This document shows positions 1 to 7,137 of a stretch of 11,799 nt of DNA, one piece after another. The DNA is from Bacteroidales bacterium (lineage in GTDB: Bacteria > Bacteroidota > Bacteroidia > Bacteroidales > Paludibacteraceae). Within the stretch, counting starts at the first letter, position 1. Each line of letters starts with the position of its first letter. A program made the position numbers and the translations under genes. The stretch spans positions 1 to 11,799 of the forward strand of contig CAAFYY010000068.1 of the NCBI GenBank assembly GCA_900767385.1, given 5' to 3'. Under the pieces are notes generated by a model. That model worked only from the letters and a program-made list of their open reading frames with translations, did not search any database and was not told the origin of the DNA.

Positions 1-722
1 ACGAAAACAATATGAATGCCGCGTTCGTATTGCTCGATGTGATGCGTAATCACAACTGCAAGAATATCATCTTCTCCAGTTCGGCCACCGTCTATGGCGA
101 CCCTGCCATCATTCCAATCAGCGAGCAATGTCCGAAGGGCAAATGCACAAACCCCTACGGCCAGACGAAATCCATGTTGGAGGAGGTGCTTAGTGATGTT
201 CAGCGCGCCGACAACACTTGGAATGTCGTATTATTGAGATATTTCAACCCTATCGGAGCCCATCCTTCCGGATTGATTGGCGAGAATCCCAACGGCATTC
301 CGAATAATCTGATGCCTTACATCACCCAAACCGCTATCGGTATCCGCAAGGAATTAGGAGTTTTCGGTAACGACTACCCTACTCCCGATGGTACTGGCGT
401 CCGCGACTACATTCATGTTTGCGACCTTGCTGCCGGACACGTCTGTGCCCTCAAAGCCATTGACAACAACTGCGGATTGGCCATCTACAACCTCGGCACA
501 GGCAAGGGCTATTCCGTGTTGGATGTTGTGAAAGCCTTTGAAAATGCCAACAACTTAAAAGTGCCATACAGTATCAAACCTCGTCGCGCTGGCGATATTG
601 CCACTTGCTATTGCGACCCTCAGAAAGCTTTTGAGGAATTAGGTTGGAAAGCACAATATAATATAGAGGATATGTGCCGACACAGTTGGAACTTCCAAAC
701 CAAAAACCCAAACGGGTTGTAA
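1..722 (+). CDS. galE: UDP-glucose 4-epimerase (GalE), 5'-truncated by the window edge
   Basis: Interconverts UDP-glucose and UDP-galactose in the cytoplasm using bound NAD; it belongs to the extended short-chain dehydrogenase family. The reading frame is open from base 3 (E-N-N before the first Met at 12), so the ATG at 12 is internal. Roughly 100 N-terminal residues, including the GxxGxxG NAD-binding loop, lie outside the window. Visible family signatures are FSSSATVYG (nt 72-98, active-site Ser), NPYGQTK with catalytic Tyr at 156-158 and Lys at 168-170, LLRYFNPIGAHPSG, IPNNLMPYI, FGNDYPTPDGTGVRDYIHV and YNLGTGKGYSVLDVV. These align almost without gaps to what I recall of E. coli GalE. The C-terminus (NPNGL) ends where the family normally ends. 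The dehydrogenase gene starts 19 nt downstream, which suggests co-transcription for UDP-sugar supply. A related 4-epimerase acting on UDP-GlcNAc is possible but less likely. Confidence 0.95.
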   Translation, partial: ENNMNAAFVLLDVMRNHNCKNIIFSSSATVYGDPAIIPISEQCPKGKCTNPYGQTKSMLEEVLSDVQRADNTWNVVLLRYFNPIGAHPSGLIGENPNGIPNNLMPYITQTAIGIRKELGVFGNDYPTPDGTGVRDYIHVCDLAAGHVCALKAIDNNCGLAIYNLGTGKGYSVLDVVKAFENANNLKVPYSIKPRRAGDIATCYCDPQKAFEELGWKAQYNIEDMCRHSWNFQTKNPNGL

Positions 723-741
723 ACAAATCAATTTGAAAATT

Positions 742-2139
742 ATGCGCGAATATAATGACTTGAAAATTGCTGTTGCCGGAACAGGCTATGTGGGTATGTC
801 TATCGCAACCCTCATTGCCCAGCATCACGATGTAACAGCGGTAGACGTAGTTCCTGAAAAAGTTGAAAAAATCAACCAGGGAATCTCCCCTATTCAAGAC
901 GATTTCATAGAGGCTTATTTGGCAGGCTTTCGTTGCAAGACAGAGGCAGATATCCAAGCCCTCAAGGCAGGAAAGACCGACGGCATAGAGAGAATCAAAC
1001 TCCGTCTGACCGCAACCCTCGACGGAGCCTCAGCCTACCGCGATGCCGACATCGTCGTGATTGCTGCCCCAACGAACTACGACCCCTCAAAGAATTTCTT
1101 TGACACCCATCATATCGAAGACGTCATCGACCTCGTACTGAGTGTGAATCCCGATGCCCTGATGATTATCAAGAGCACGATTCCCGTTGGCTATACCCGC
1201 AGTCTCTATGCCCGCTATGCTAAGAAATTTGAAGAGTTGGGATTGGATACAACCAAGAAATTCCGTTTACTCTTCTCGCCAGAATTTCTCCGCGAATCAA
1301 AGGCTCTTTACGACAACCTATACCCTTCGCGCATCATCGTAGGCTACCCGAAGATGATCAACTCTGAGGTGGAAGAGAATCGCGCCATCGTCCGCATCAT
1401 GGGCAACCACATGCGCGAGAATGCAGAGATCTTTGCTCGTCTCCTCTCCGACGGTGCTCTTGCCGAAGCTCCAGTGCTGTTCATGGGCATGAAGGAGGCT
1501 GAGGCAGTGAAACTGTTTGCCAACACCTATCTCGCCCTCCGCGTGAGCTACTTCAACGAGTTGGACACCTATGCCGAGTTGAAAGGTTTGGACAGCGCCT
1601 CTATTATTGAAGGCATTGGCCTCGACCCACGTATCGGCACACACTATAACAACCCATCATTCGGATATGGCGGCTACTGTCTGCCTAAAGACACGAAACA
1701 GTTGTTGGCAAACTATCAAGATGTGCCACAACAGATGATGACAGCCATCGTGGAAAGCAACCGCACTCGTAAGGATTTCATTGCCGACCAGGTGCTCCGC
1801 ATGGCTGGATGGTACGACTACAGCGAACGCAATCAGTTCGGCGCAGCAGAACGTCCTGTCACCATCGGCATCTACCGACTGACAATGAAAAGCAACAGCG
1901 ACAATTTCCGTCAGTCATCCATCCAAGGCGTGATGAAACGTATCAAGGCGAAAGGTGCTGAAGTGATTATCTATGAACCTACTCTTCAGGACGGAACCAC
2001 CTTCTTCGGTTCTCCCGTAATAGGCAATTTGGAAGAATTCAAGAAACGCAGTTGCGCCATCATCGCCAACCGCTACGACAAGGTTTTGGATGACGTTCGC
2101 GACAAAGTCTACACCCGCGACATCTTCCAACGCGACTAA
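742..2139 (+). CDS. ugd: UDP-glucose 6-dehydrogenase
   Basis: Oxidises UDP-glucose to UDP-glucuronate in two NAD-dependent steps, feeding acidic polysaccharide synthesis. The 465-aa product has the Rossmann loop GTGYVG (residues 13-18), then APTNYD, IKSTIPVG, SPEFLRES, KLFANTYLALRVSYFNELD and the catalytic motif FGYGGYCLPKDTKQL with nucleophile Cys313. The C-terminal NAD/UDP-binding domain includes IYRLTMKS and ends in KVYTRDIF. I chose the ATG at 742, giving M-R-E-Y-N just before the Rossmann strand. An in-frame TTG at 733 would add only three residues. Compared with the ~390-aa Klebsiella/HasB-type enzyme as I recall it, three insertions near residues 50-85, 205-225 and 350-375 account for the extra length. 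All catalytic motifs are intact, so these look like lineage loops. It follows galE by 19 nt and ends before a strong terminator. Confidence 0.95.
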   Translation: MREYNDLKIAVAGTGYVGMSIATLIAQHHDVTAVDVVPEKVEKINQGISPIQDDFIEAYLAGFRCKTEADIQALKAGKTDGIERIKLRLTATLDGASAYRDADIVVIAAPTNYDPSKNFFDTHHIEDVIDLVLSVNPDALMIIKSTIPVGYTRSLYARYAKKFEELGLDTTKKFRLLFSPEFLRESKALYDNLYPSRIIVGYPKMINSEVEENRAIVRIMGNHMRENAEIFARLLSDGALAEAPVLFMGMKEAEAVKLFANTYLALRVSYFNELDTYAELKGLDSASIIEGIGLDPRIGTHYNNPSFGYGGYCLPKDTKQLLANYQDVPQQMMTAIVESNRTRKDFIADQVLRMAGWYDYSERNQFGAAERPVTIGIYRLTMKSNSDNFRQSSIQGVMKRIKAKGAEVIIYEPTLQDGTTFFGSPVIGNLEEFKKRSCAIIANRYDKVLDDVRDKVYTRDIFQRD

Positions 2140-2161
2140 ACAGACGCTATATCATCAACAT

Positions 2162-2197
2162 AACAAAGCCCCCTTCAAAAAAGAAGGGGGCTTTGTT
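2162..2197. terminator. Intrinsic terminator, probably bidirectional
   Basis: A perfect 15-bp inverted repeat (2162-2176 pairing with 2183-2197) has a six-A loop and a GC-rich core of CCCCC/GGGGG. On the plus strand it ends in TTTGTTGTTT, giving a U-rich tail 23 nt after the dehydrogenase stop. It lies between two convergent stop codons (2139 and 2222), so it can end transcription from both sides. On the minus strand the hairpin arm also ends in TTTGTT, but the tail beyond it is less U-rich. Confidence 0.92.
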
Positions 2198-2221
2198 GTT
2201 TCGTTATATCAAAAAGTGCGT

Positions 2222-4609
2222 TTATTCCTCTTCATCCATTGGAGGAAGCGTGACTGATTCGGGAAGTTGGAGTTCCACTTCATAGGACGGGCGGCCTTTA
2301 TAATTTTTCAACTCGGCAGCGTCCAGAGTCTTGACCACCACACACTCAGGTTTCAGTCCCATCTTATTGACCAGATAATCGGTCAACTGACGATTACGCA
2401 ACCCTGCCATCATATTCACTTGATGTTGGAGCGTATCGGTAAAGAAATTCATAGCCACCTTCTGTTTCATCGTCTTGCCTTTGGTCTTGGTTTGAGCATC
2501 GGAATAATTGATCAGAGCGGGATTATTATCTTTGATTTCCGTTATTCCTTGCCAGTCCGACAAAGAGAAAGGAGCGCCATTCCGTTCTGGGTGCTGCTGA
2601 TAATAGAGTCCACGCTTGAAGGCAAAGACACCCATTGAATTGACAGCGTCATCCATCGAGAACTGTTGAGTCAGCACAAGAACGGTGCTATCGGGAGCCG
2701 CACGCATCACATTCACAACACATGAGAAAGCATCATATTGCTTGGAAGTAAAGTCAGGTTGAAGCGGATCAACCCCGATAGCCTTCAACTCACCGCCATT
2801 GACACCGGCAGCCCGGGCGATGACCACAAACGGAGAGGCAACCGCCTTTAGCATGATATTAGCAATCGCTTGCCATACAATCTTGCCGTAAGAGAATTTA
2901 GGAGAATTGATGTCACCGCTCACTGGCACATTGAATCTAATCTTACGGTCAAGGTCTTGCAGCAGGGAGACGCCTAACTTCACTGGAATATTGGCATACT
3001 CAGCATTCAGTTCCTTGTTTTTCTTGCCCACCAGACACTGATAGATATCTATCATATTCGTTCCCTTCAGCATACCACTTTTAATAGTGTTCTCGCTGGA
3101 GAAGGAAAGTACGCCGCCTTCGAGGGTATTTCCAGTAAAGTATTCCACATAAGGCGAGACTTGCTCCATTGCCATATTCTTGATGACAAGAACCAACGAT
3201 TGATCCGTTTTAGAGAAATCCAGCCCACCCTTCCACGATGCCATAACAGAACCACCTTTAGGCAGTTGGGCAGAGAGACGTATATCATTTTGATTGTCGA
3301 GGGTGAAGTGTTTTGCCTCAGCCTGCAGATTATTCAGTGGGTATGTAAAAGGAGAAAACAACGTATGGTCTGAGAAGCGAACTGAGCCGGAAACGATTTT
3401 TGCCTCATCAATCAGCAAACGGACTGAGGTGTTTTCTGATGTCGTTTCCGTTTTGTCAGCCACTGCTGTCTTCTCGATATGTAATGGAGTCTCCTCAGGT
3501 TCGACTGATGATTCCGATGATTTCTTATTGCGTTTCTTCTTCTCCTTTGTTGCATTGCCTTTCTTGCTCTTTTTGCCCGTCTTCACAACAGACTCCTCTT
3601 GAACCGGTTCGGTAGTCTCAACGGAAGCGGACTTGAGGAGACGAGAAAGTGTGGTTCCATCCTTGTAACGGTCGAAGGTGACATTTGGAGAAGTCAGAAG
3701 AGCTTCACTGAGATGATAGTTGCGTTTGTAAGGATTGACATTTTCCACTTTGACATCCAATTGTTGGAAAGCGAGCAAAGGGGTTCCGTCGGAGAGGACG
3801 GCGTGGAACGATTCTATCTTAAGAGGTCCACATACGTCAATATCAGTTGGGGAAGAGAGACTGCCGTCAACCAAGAGTTGACCAGAGAGCAAGCCTTCCG
3901 CTTCAGAGATAGCGAGGTAGTCGCGAACAAAAGGCATCGCCATCGCCATATTGACATTCTCCAACGTAAGGTCAAGGGCATAGCGGTTGGATTGCGAGTT
4001 ATATTTTGCCTTTGTCACCAATCGTCCACCGTCGGTGAAGTTGAAGGCAAGACCGGCATTGGTCGTATCTTTTCCGAAAGTTAGACCAGGCACTTCCAGT
4101 TTCAAGCCGTGCAGACGCCACGAACTTCCACGTTGAGTGTCGGCATAGGTCACGGCACCACGTTTCAACACGATATCATAGAGTGCGACAATCCACTTAT
4201 TTTTTGTCTCATTCTTAGGCTCGTCTTTTTGGAATCGTCTGACTATCGACATGAAATTCAGTCCGTCCTGCTCCATCACCACATTACCGTCAAGACCCGC
4301 GAGATGGATATAATTCAGAACAACCTCATGCTTCAACAGCTTCATCAAACGAATTTGAACGGCGAGTGTATCAAAGGCAAGGAATTGCTTATTGACATCA
4401 TCCTCTGAAGCCGTGAAACCATCGATTTCCACTTTGCCGTTGAAGATATTGGCTTTGAGATTATCCATGGTCACTTCGCGGCCAATAATATCTACGTCGT
4501 GTTTCTCAACGTACCATTTTGCAACAGGAGCCACCAACGCCGAAATCAGCAACACCAAAGCGACGACGGCACCAGCAACAAACAGAATTATCTTTACGCT
4601 TTTACGCAT
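2222..4609 (-). CDS. DUF748/AsmA-like envelope protein, membrane-anchored
   Basis: The 795-aa product has a basic start (MRKSVK), one hydrophobic segment at about residues 6-29, then a long beta-rich extracytoplasmic region. The first ~110 residues follow the DUF748 pattern: a membrane anchor, then IIGREVTMDNLKANIFNGKV, then FLAFDTLAVQIRLMKLLKHE, then HLAGLDGNV. Family members belong to the AsmA/TamB-related group, thought to span the periplasm; involvement in lipid transport or envelope assembly is inference. A lysine-rich stretch at about residues 341-363, followed by Ser/Glu-rich sequence to about 385, looks like a disordered linker between two beta-rich halves. The C-terminus is acidic (MDEEE). 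An in-frame ATG at 4696 would add 29 residues but lies upstream of the promoter, and those residues precede the charged start of the anchor, so I reject it. The gene is monocistronic, divergent from nth and convergent with ugd. Confidence 0.8.
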   Translation of the reverse strand: MRKSVKIILFVAGAVVALVLLISALVAPVAKWYVEKHDVDIIGREVTMDNLKANIFNGKVEIDGFTASEDDVNKQFLAFDTLAVQIRLMKLLKHEVVLNYIHLAGLDGNVVMEQDGLNFMSIVRRFQKDEPKNETKNKWIVALYDIVLKRGAVTYADTQRGSSWRLHGLKLEVPGLTFGKDTTNAGLAFNFTDGGRLVTKAKYNSQSNRYALDLTLENVNMAMAMPFVRDYLAISEAEGLLSGQLLVDGSLSSPTDIDVCGPLKIESFHAVLSDGTPLLAFQQLDVKVENVNPYKRNYHLSEALLTSPNVTFDRYKDGTTLSRLLKSASVETTEPVQEESVVKTGKKSKKGNATKEKKKRNKKSSESSVEPEETPLHIEKTAVADKTETTSENTSVRLLIDEAKIVSGSVRFSDHTLFSPFTYPLNNLQAEAKHFTLDNQNDIRLSAQLPKGGSVMASWKGGLDFSKTDQSLVLVIKNMAMEQVSPYVEYFTGNTLEGGVLSFSSENTIKSGMLKGTNMIDIYQCLVGKKNKELNAEYANIPVKLGVSLLQDLDRKIRFNVPVSGDINSPKFSYGKIVWQAIANIMLKAVASPFVVIARAAGVNGGELKAIGVDPLQPDFTSKQYDAFSCVVNVMRAAPDSTVLVLTQQFSMDDAVNSMGVFAFKRGLYYQQHPERNGAPFSLSDWQGITEIKDNNPALINYSDAQTKTKGKTMKQKVAMNFFTDTLQHQVNMMAGLRNRQLTDYLVNKMGLKPECVVVKTLDAAELKNYKGRPSYEVELQLPESVTLPPMDEEE

Positions 4610-4639
4610 ACAATATTTTATATAGAAGATTGGAAAGTG

Positions 4640-4669
4640 CAAAGATACACATAATTTCCAAATAACAAA
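4640..4669 (-). promoter_or_regulatory. Bacteroidetes-type promoter for the DUF748 gene
   Basis: Read on the minus strand, TTTG (4669-4666) is followed after 18 nt by TATCTTTG (4647-4640), an exact match to the Bacteroidetes -7 consensus TAnnTTTG with its -33 TTTG. Transcription would begin near 4633-4636, leaving a leader of about 25 nt before the ATG at 4609. It therefore fixes the start codon choice for this gene. Confidence 0.8.
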
Positions 4670-4722
4670 AACCTGCTGCCAAATGGTTTTACGCACTCAT
4701 ATTTAAATTATTATCGAATCAG

Positions 4723-4752
4723 TTTGCCGTTTGATTTTTTTTCGTACTTTTG
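4723..4752 (+). promoter_or_regulatory. Bacteroidetes-type promoter for nth
   Basis: TTTG (4723-4726), an 18-nt spacer, then TACTTTTG (4745-4752) match the -33/-7 consensus exactly, with the same spacing as the divergent promoter 53 nt away. A second TTTG at 4730-4733 is too close to the -7 element. The element ends only five bases before the nth ATG at 4758, so transcription would start at or within a few bases of the start codon. Confidence 0.78.
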
Positions 4753-4757
4753 TTGCA

Positions 4758-5417
4758 ATGAAAAAAGAAAATCCATCAAAACAGACGCTTAAAAAGGCAG
4801 CCATCATTATCGAGTGGTTCAAAGCCAATCAGCCCGAGGTGAAGAGTGAGTTGAACTTCGCCAACACGTTCGAGTTGCTTGTTGCCGTGATGCTTTCAGC
4901 CCAATGCACCGACAAACGGGTGAACATGGTTACTCCCGCTCTGTTTCAGCGCTTTCCAGATGCAGAAACCCTCTCCTCTGCCTCCTTCGAGGAGGTGTTG
5001 AGCCTCATCGCCTCCATCTCCTACCCCAACAGTAAAGCCAAGCACCTGATAGCGATGGCTCAGATGGTGGAGAATGATTTCAATGGAGAAGTGCCTACCT
5101 CGCCCGACAATCTGGAGTTCCTGCCTGGTGTAGGCCGTAAGACAGCCAACGTGGTCTCTGCCGTAGCCTACGGACTGCCCCGAATGGCCGTCGATACCCA
5201 CATCTTCCGTGTCTGCAACCGCTTGGGGCTCACTCATGCCAACAATCCGCTGCAAAGTGAGAAGCAGATGATGGAACTAATACAAGAAGAAGATGTTGCA
5301 ACGGCTCACCATTGGTTTCTGCTACACGGACGATACGTCTGTGTGGCCCGCAAACCGAAATGCGACCAATGTCCATTCACCGAGGTTTGCGATTTCTATC
5401 AAACTCAAAACCAATAA
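4758..5417 (+). CDS. nth: Endonuclease III (bifunctional DNA glycosylase/AP lyase)
   Basis: Removes oxidised pyrimidines from DNA and cleaves the resulting abasic site by beta-elimination, in base excision repair. The 219-aa product has the usual family length. The helix-hairpin-helix motif LPGVGRKTANVV carries catalytic Lys128. VDTHIFRVCNR carries catalytic Asp146. The C-terminal [4Fe-4S] motif C-x6-C-x2-C-x5-C is complete (Cys195, 202, 205, 211). LLVAVMLSAQCTD near residue 50 is also typical. The ATG at 4758 gives an N-terminus that lines up with E. coli Nth apart from about ten extra residues. An upstream in-frame ATG at 4731 lies inside the promoter and is rejected. No gene is close enough to suggest an operon: the A gene begins 97 nt downstream behind its own conserved upstream element. 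Confidence 0.96.
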   Translation: MKKENPSKQTLKKAAIIIEWFKANQPEVKSELNFANTFELLVAVMLSAQCTDKRVNMVTPALFQRFPDAETLSSASFEEVLSLIASISYPNSKAKHLIAMAQMVENDFNGEVPTSPDNLEFLPGVGRKTANVVSAVAYGLPRMAVDTHIFRVCNRLGLTHANNPLQSEKQMMELIQEEDVATAHHWFLLHGRYVCVARKPKCDQCPFTEVCDFYQTQNQ

Positions 5418-5434
5418 CTAAGGTCTATTCTCAA

Positions 5435-5462
5435 AAAAAATTTCACTTTCTCTGCAACAAAA
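5435..5462 (+). repeat. Conserved upstream element, copy 1 (before A)
   Basis: A 28-nt block beginning with AAAAAATTTCAC and ending in TCTCTGCAACAAAA recurs at 7064-7091 with one mismatch (T to G at its thirteenth base). It lies 52 nt before the A start codon, between the nth stop and A. Neither copy contains a clear TAnnTTTG element, so it could be a promoter for an alternative sigma factor, a regulator site or a leader element. Orientation is assigned from the downstream gene only. Confidence 0.7.
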
Positions 5463-5514
5463 TAGCCTTAAAAATTGTCATAAGAATAGAAAGCAACCTC
5501 AAAATAGCAAACCT

Positions 5515-6132
5515 ATGAAAAAAGCGATTCTCCTTCTCTCCTTGCTAATCAGCATGGGTGTCAGTCTTTTGCAAGCGCAAGAGACGAGTGCTGGCCGAAA
5601 GGTAATGCGTCCGAAAAACGAGATTGGTCTTAGCAGTGGCTATTCCTTATTCCTCCATCACTACTACATGCCGGAGGATGAAGCCCATGGTTTCAATCGT
5701 GGCTACTGGTTTAACGAGGATATCTATCGAGGTCCAGCCCACTATTTTGGTGTTCACGGCATTAGCTATATGCACAACCACACCTGGTGGTTTGCTCAAG
5801 GGGCTGAATTTCTGGTCGGAGGCAACTTTATCAATGTCTACGACATCTTTACAGACGATTACATCTACAGGAAAAAAGACATCAACTACGTCTTTCTCTA
5901 TACCGCCCGATTCAACTATATGAGTCGCACCCACGTCAGTCTCTACGGTTCGGCTTCGATTGGCTTCATGCTTGAGACCAGCGGCGACCGTCTGAACTGG
6001 GCAACCTTCATGGGACAGGCTTGTCCGATAGGCATTACGGTGGGAGGCGAACACTTCCGCCTATTTGCCGAAATCGGTCTTGGTGGCAAGGGAATAGCCC
6101 GAGCCGGATTATCTTATGCTTTTGGAAAATAA
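5515..6132 (+). CDS. Small exported protein, probable outer-membrane beta-barrel (module gene A)
   Basis: The 205-aa product begins with a typical signal peptide (basic MKK, hydrophobic core to about residue 20, likely cleavage between Ala21 and Gln22). The mature part has alternating aromatic and polar residues, many Gly, Tyr, Phe and His, and ends in RAGLSYAFGK, a final strand with an aromatic close to the C-terminus as in outer-membrane barrels. I recognise no named family. It is a paralogue of the product at 7138-7752: from YFGV to the end, about 77 of 128 positions are identical without gaps by hand count, including WFAQGAEFL and FLYTARF. HYFGVHGISYMHNHTWW is unusually rich in His and aromatics. 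A lipoprotein gene follows after 18 nt, so the two are probably co-transcribed. Barrel topology is inferred from composition and the C-terminus; function is unknown. Confidence 0.75.
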   Translation: MKKAILLLSLLISMGVSLLQAQETSAGRKVMRPKNEIGLSSGYSLFLHHYYMPEDEAHGFNRGYWFNEDIYRGPAHYFGVHGISYMHNHTWWFAQGAEFLVGGNFINVYDIFTDDYIYRKKDINYVFLYTARFNYMSRTHVSLYGSASIGFMLETSGDRLNWATFMGQACPIGITVGGEHFRLFAEIGLGGKGIARAGLSYAFGK

Positions 6133-6150
6133 CCTAAAAAGACATTGAAT

Positions 6151-7065
6151 ATGAAACACATCAACAAAATTGCTATCTTAGCGGTTCTCTGCAGCTTGAT
6201 GCTTTGCTCTTGCCAAGACAACCTCCACTATGTACATCCAACCAAAAAAGTGTTTGAGATGTTCGGCCGCACCAGAGGAGTATTGATGCAGAATATCAAT
6301 ATGTATCAATATGCCTATATCACCAACGTGTACTATGTCTTGCAGCAACGCGACAGCGTTCCAGAGTCTTACGACGAGACCATGGAAAGAGCGTTCGGCT
6401 CGGACTACACATTGGAAATGACCGATGCTCACACGATAGACATCTACCCTTCATCAGACACACTAAAGCATATCAAAATCACCCACAACGGTGTGGCATT
6501 GACCGACACCACCAACCAGGCAGAATGGGATGTGGTGGTCACATTGGGCAAAAAGGGTTACGATATTTTCAACTACTACACTCTGGCAGAAGGTAAAACC
6601 GAAGACGATGAATTTTACGTTCACTACACCATAACAAGTCAGCACCGACCAGATGGATTCTGCTGGGATTTACACACTTTCGGCAGCAACAAAGAGCTTG
6701 GTACTTGCTATCTTGACATGAATCTGTTTAGCGGAAACGATATTATTGACGCTTCTACTTTTGGATTTTCAGGAGAGATAACGTTTAAGACCCTGTTTTA
6801 TCCAAGACTCTACCAGGACAACTATCTGCTGGAAGCACAATCGGCAGACGAGCCAATCCGGATTTCATACGTCAACTTCAACAAACCCAGCATCACATTC
6901 CAAAGCAGCGGCATGAAGTTCCACGCATTCAACACCCTCGGGCAAACAGTGGATGGTGAGGTAGAATTCCGTATGATCGGCAAGTACTACTACGTTGTCA
7001 CACACTACAAAGGAGCTTCGGAGCAAATCAGCCAAAACGATTCAGACAACAGCATATTCTATTAA
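6151..7065 (+). CDS. Putative lipoprotein (module gene B)
   Basis: The 304-aa product has a lipoprotein signal: MKH, a hydrophobic core, then lipobox LCSC with the lipidated Cys at residue 21. The next residues (Q-D-N) do not form a clear acidic surface-export signal, so surface exposure is open. I chose the ATG at 6151 because both paralogues also start M-K-H; an in-frame TTG at 6145 would add two residues. Shared landmarks with the lipoproteins at 7768 and 8637 are a [VY][FY].M[FY] motif about 15 residues after the Cys, then HN-x-V-x-L-[ST]-D, then an EW-x-V motif. This copy is the most divergent of the three. No enzymatic motif is visible and I recognise no named family. It follows gene A by 18 nt, and its stop codon overlaps the second copy of the upstream element. 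Confidence 0.75.
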   Translation: MKHINKIAILAVLCSLMLCSCQDNLHYVHPTKKVFEMFGRTRGVLMQNINMYQYAYITNVYYVLQQRDSVPESYDETMERAFGSDYTLEMTDAHTIDIYPSSDTLKHIKITHNGVALTDTTNQAEWDVVVTLGKKGYDIFNYYTLAEGKTEDDEFYVHYTITSQHRPDGFCWDLHTFGSNKELGTCYLDMNLFSGNDIIDASTFGFSGEITFKTLFYPRLYQDNYLLEAQSADEPIRISYVNFNKPSITFQSSGMKFHAFNTLGQTVDGEVEFRMIGKYYYVVTHYKGASEQISQNDSDNSIFY

Positions 7066-7091
7066 AAAATTTCACGTTCTCTGCAACAAAA
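7064..7091 (+). repeat. Conserved upstream element, copy 2 (before A')
   Basis: Matches 5435-5462 at 27 of 28 positions and begins inside the stop codon of the preceding lipoprotein gene. It lies 46 nt before the A' start. The sequence that follows is only loosely similar between copies (both have an AT-rich stretch around TTG..TCATA), so conservation is concentrated in the 28-nt block. That fits selection on a regulatory site better than simple recent duplication, since the coding sequences next to it have diverged much more. Confidence 0.7.
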
Positions 7092-7137
7092 CGCCCCGTT
7101 TTTGCATCATATAGATAAGACACAAAAAATACACGAT

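Noticed and set aside
733..741. TTG start for the UDP-glucose dehydrogenase
   Set aside because: An ATG three codons later gives the expected N-terminus and there is no supporting ribosome-binding site.
3599..4084. Plus-strand open frame opposite the DUF748 gene
   Set aside because: No promoter or family resemblance; the minus-strand frame is continuous and has domain support.
4610..4696. N-terminal extension of the DUF748 protein to an ATG at 4696
   Set aside because: It begins upstream of a consensus promoter and places 29 extra residues before the basic start of the membrane anchor.
4731..4757. ATG at 4731 as the start of nth
   Set aside because: It lies inside the -33/-7 promoter and is not needed for the family N-terminus.
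5435..5462. Reading the 28-nt element as a standard minus-strand promoter
   Set aside because: The reverse strand of copy 1 has TATTTTG, one base short of TAnnTTTG, and copy 2 lacks the TA altogether; no gene lies in the right place on that strand.
7102..7137. ATG at 7102 as the start of A'
   Set aside because: It adds a polar, His-containing stretch ahead of an otherwise standard signal peptide; the paralogue starts at the MKK.
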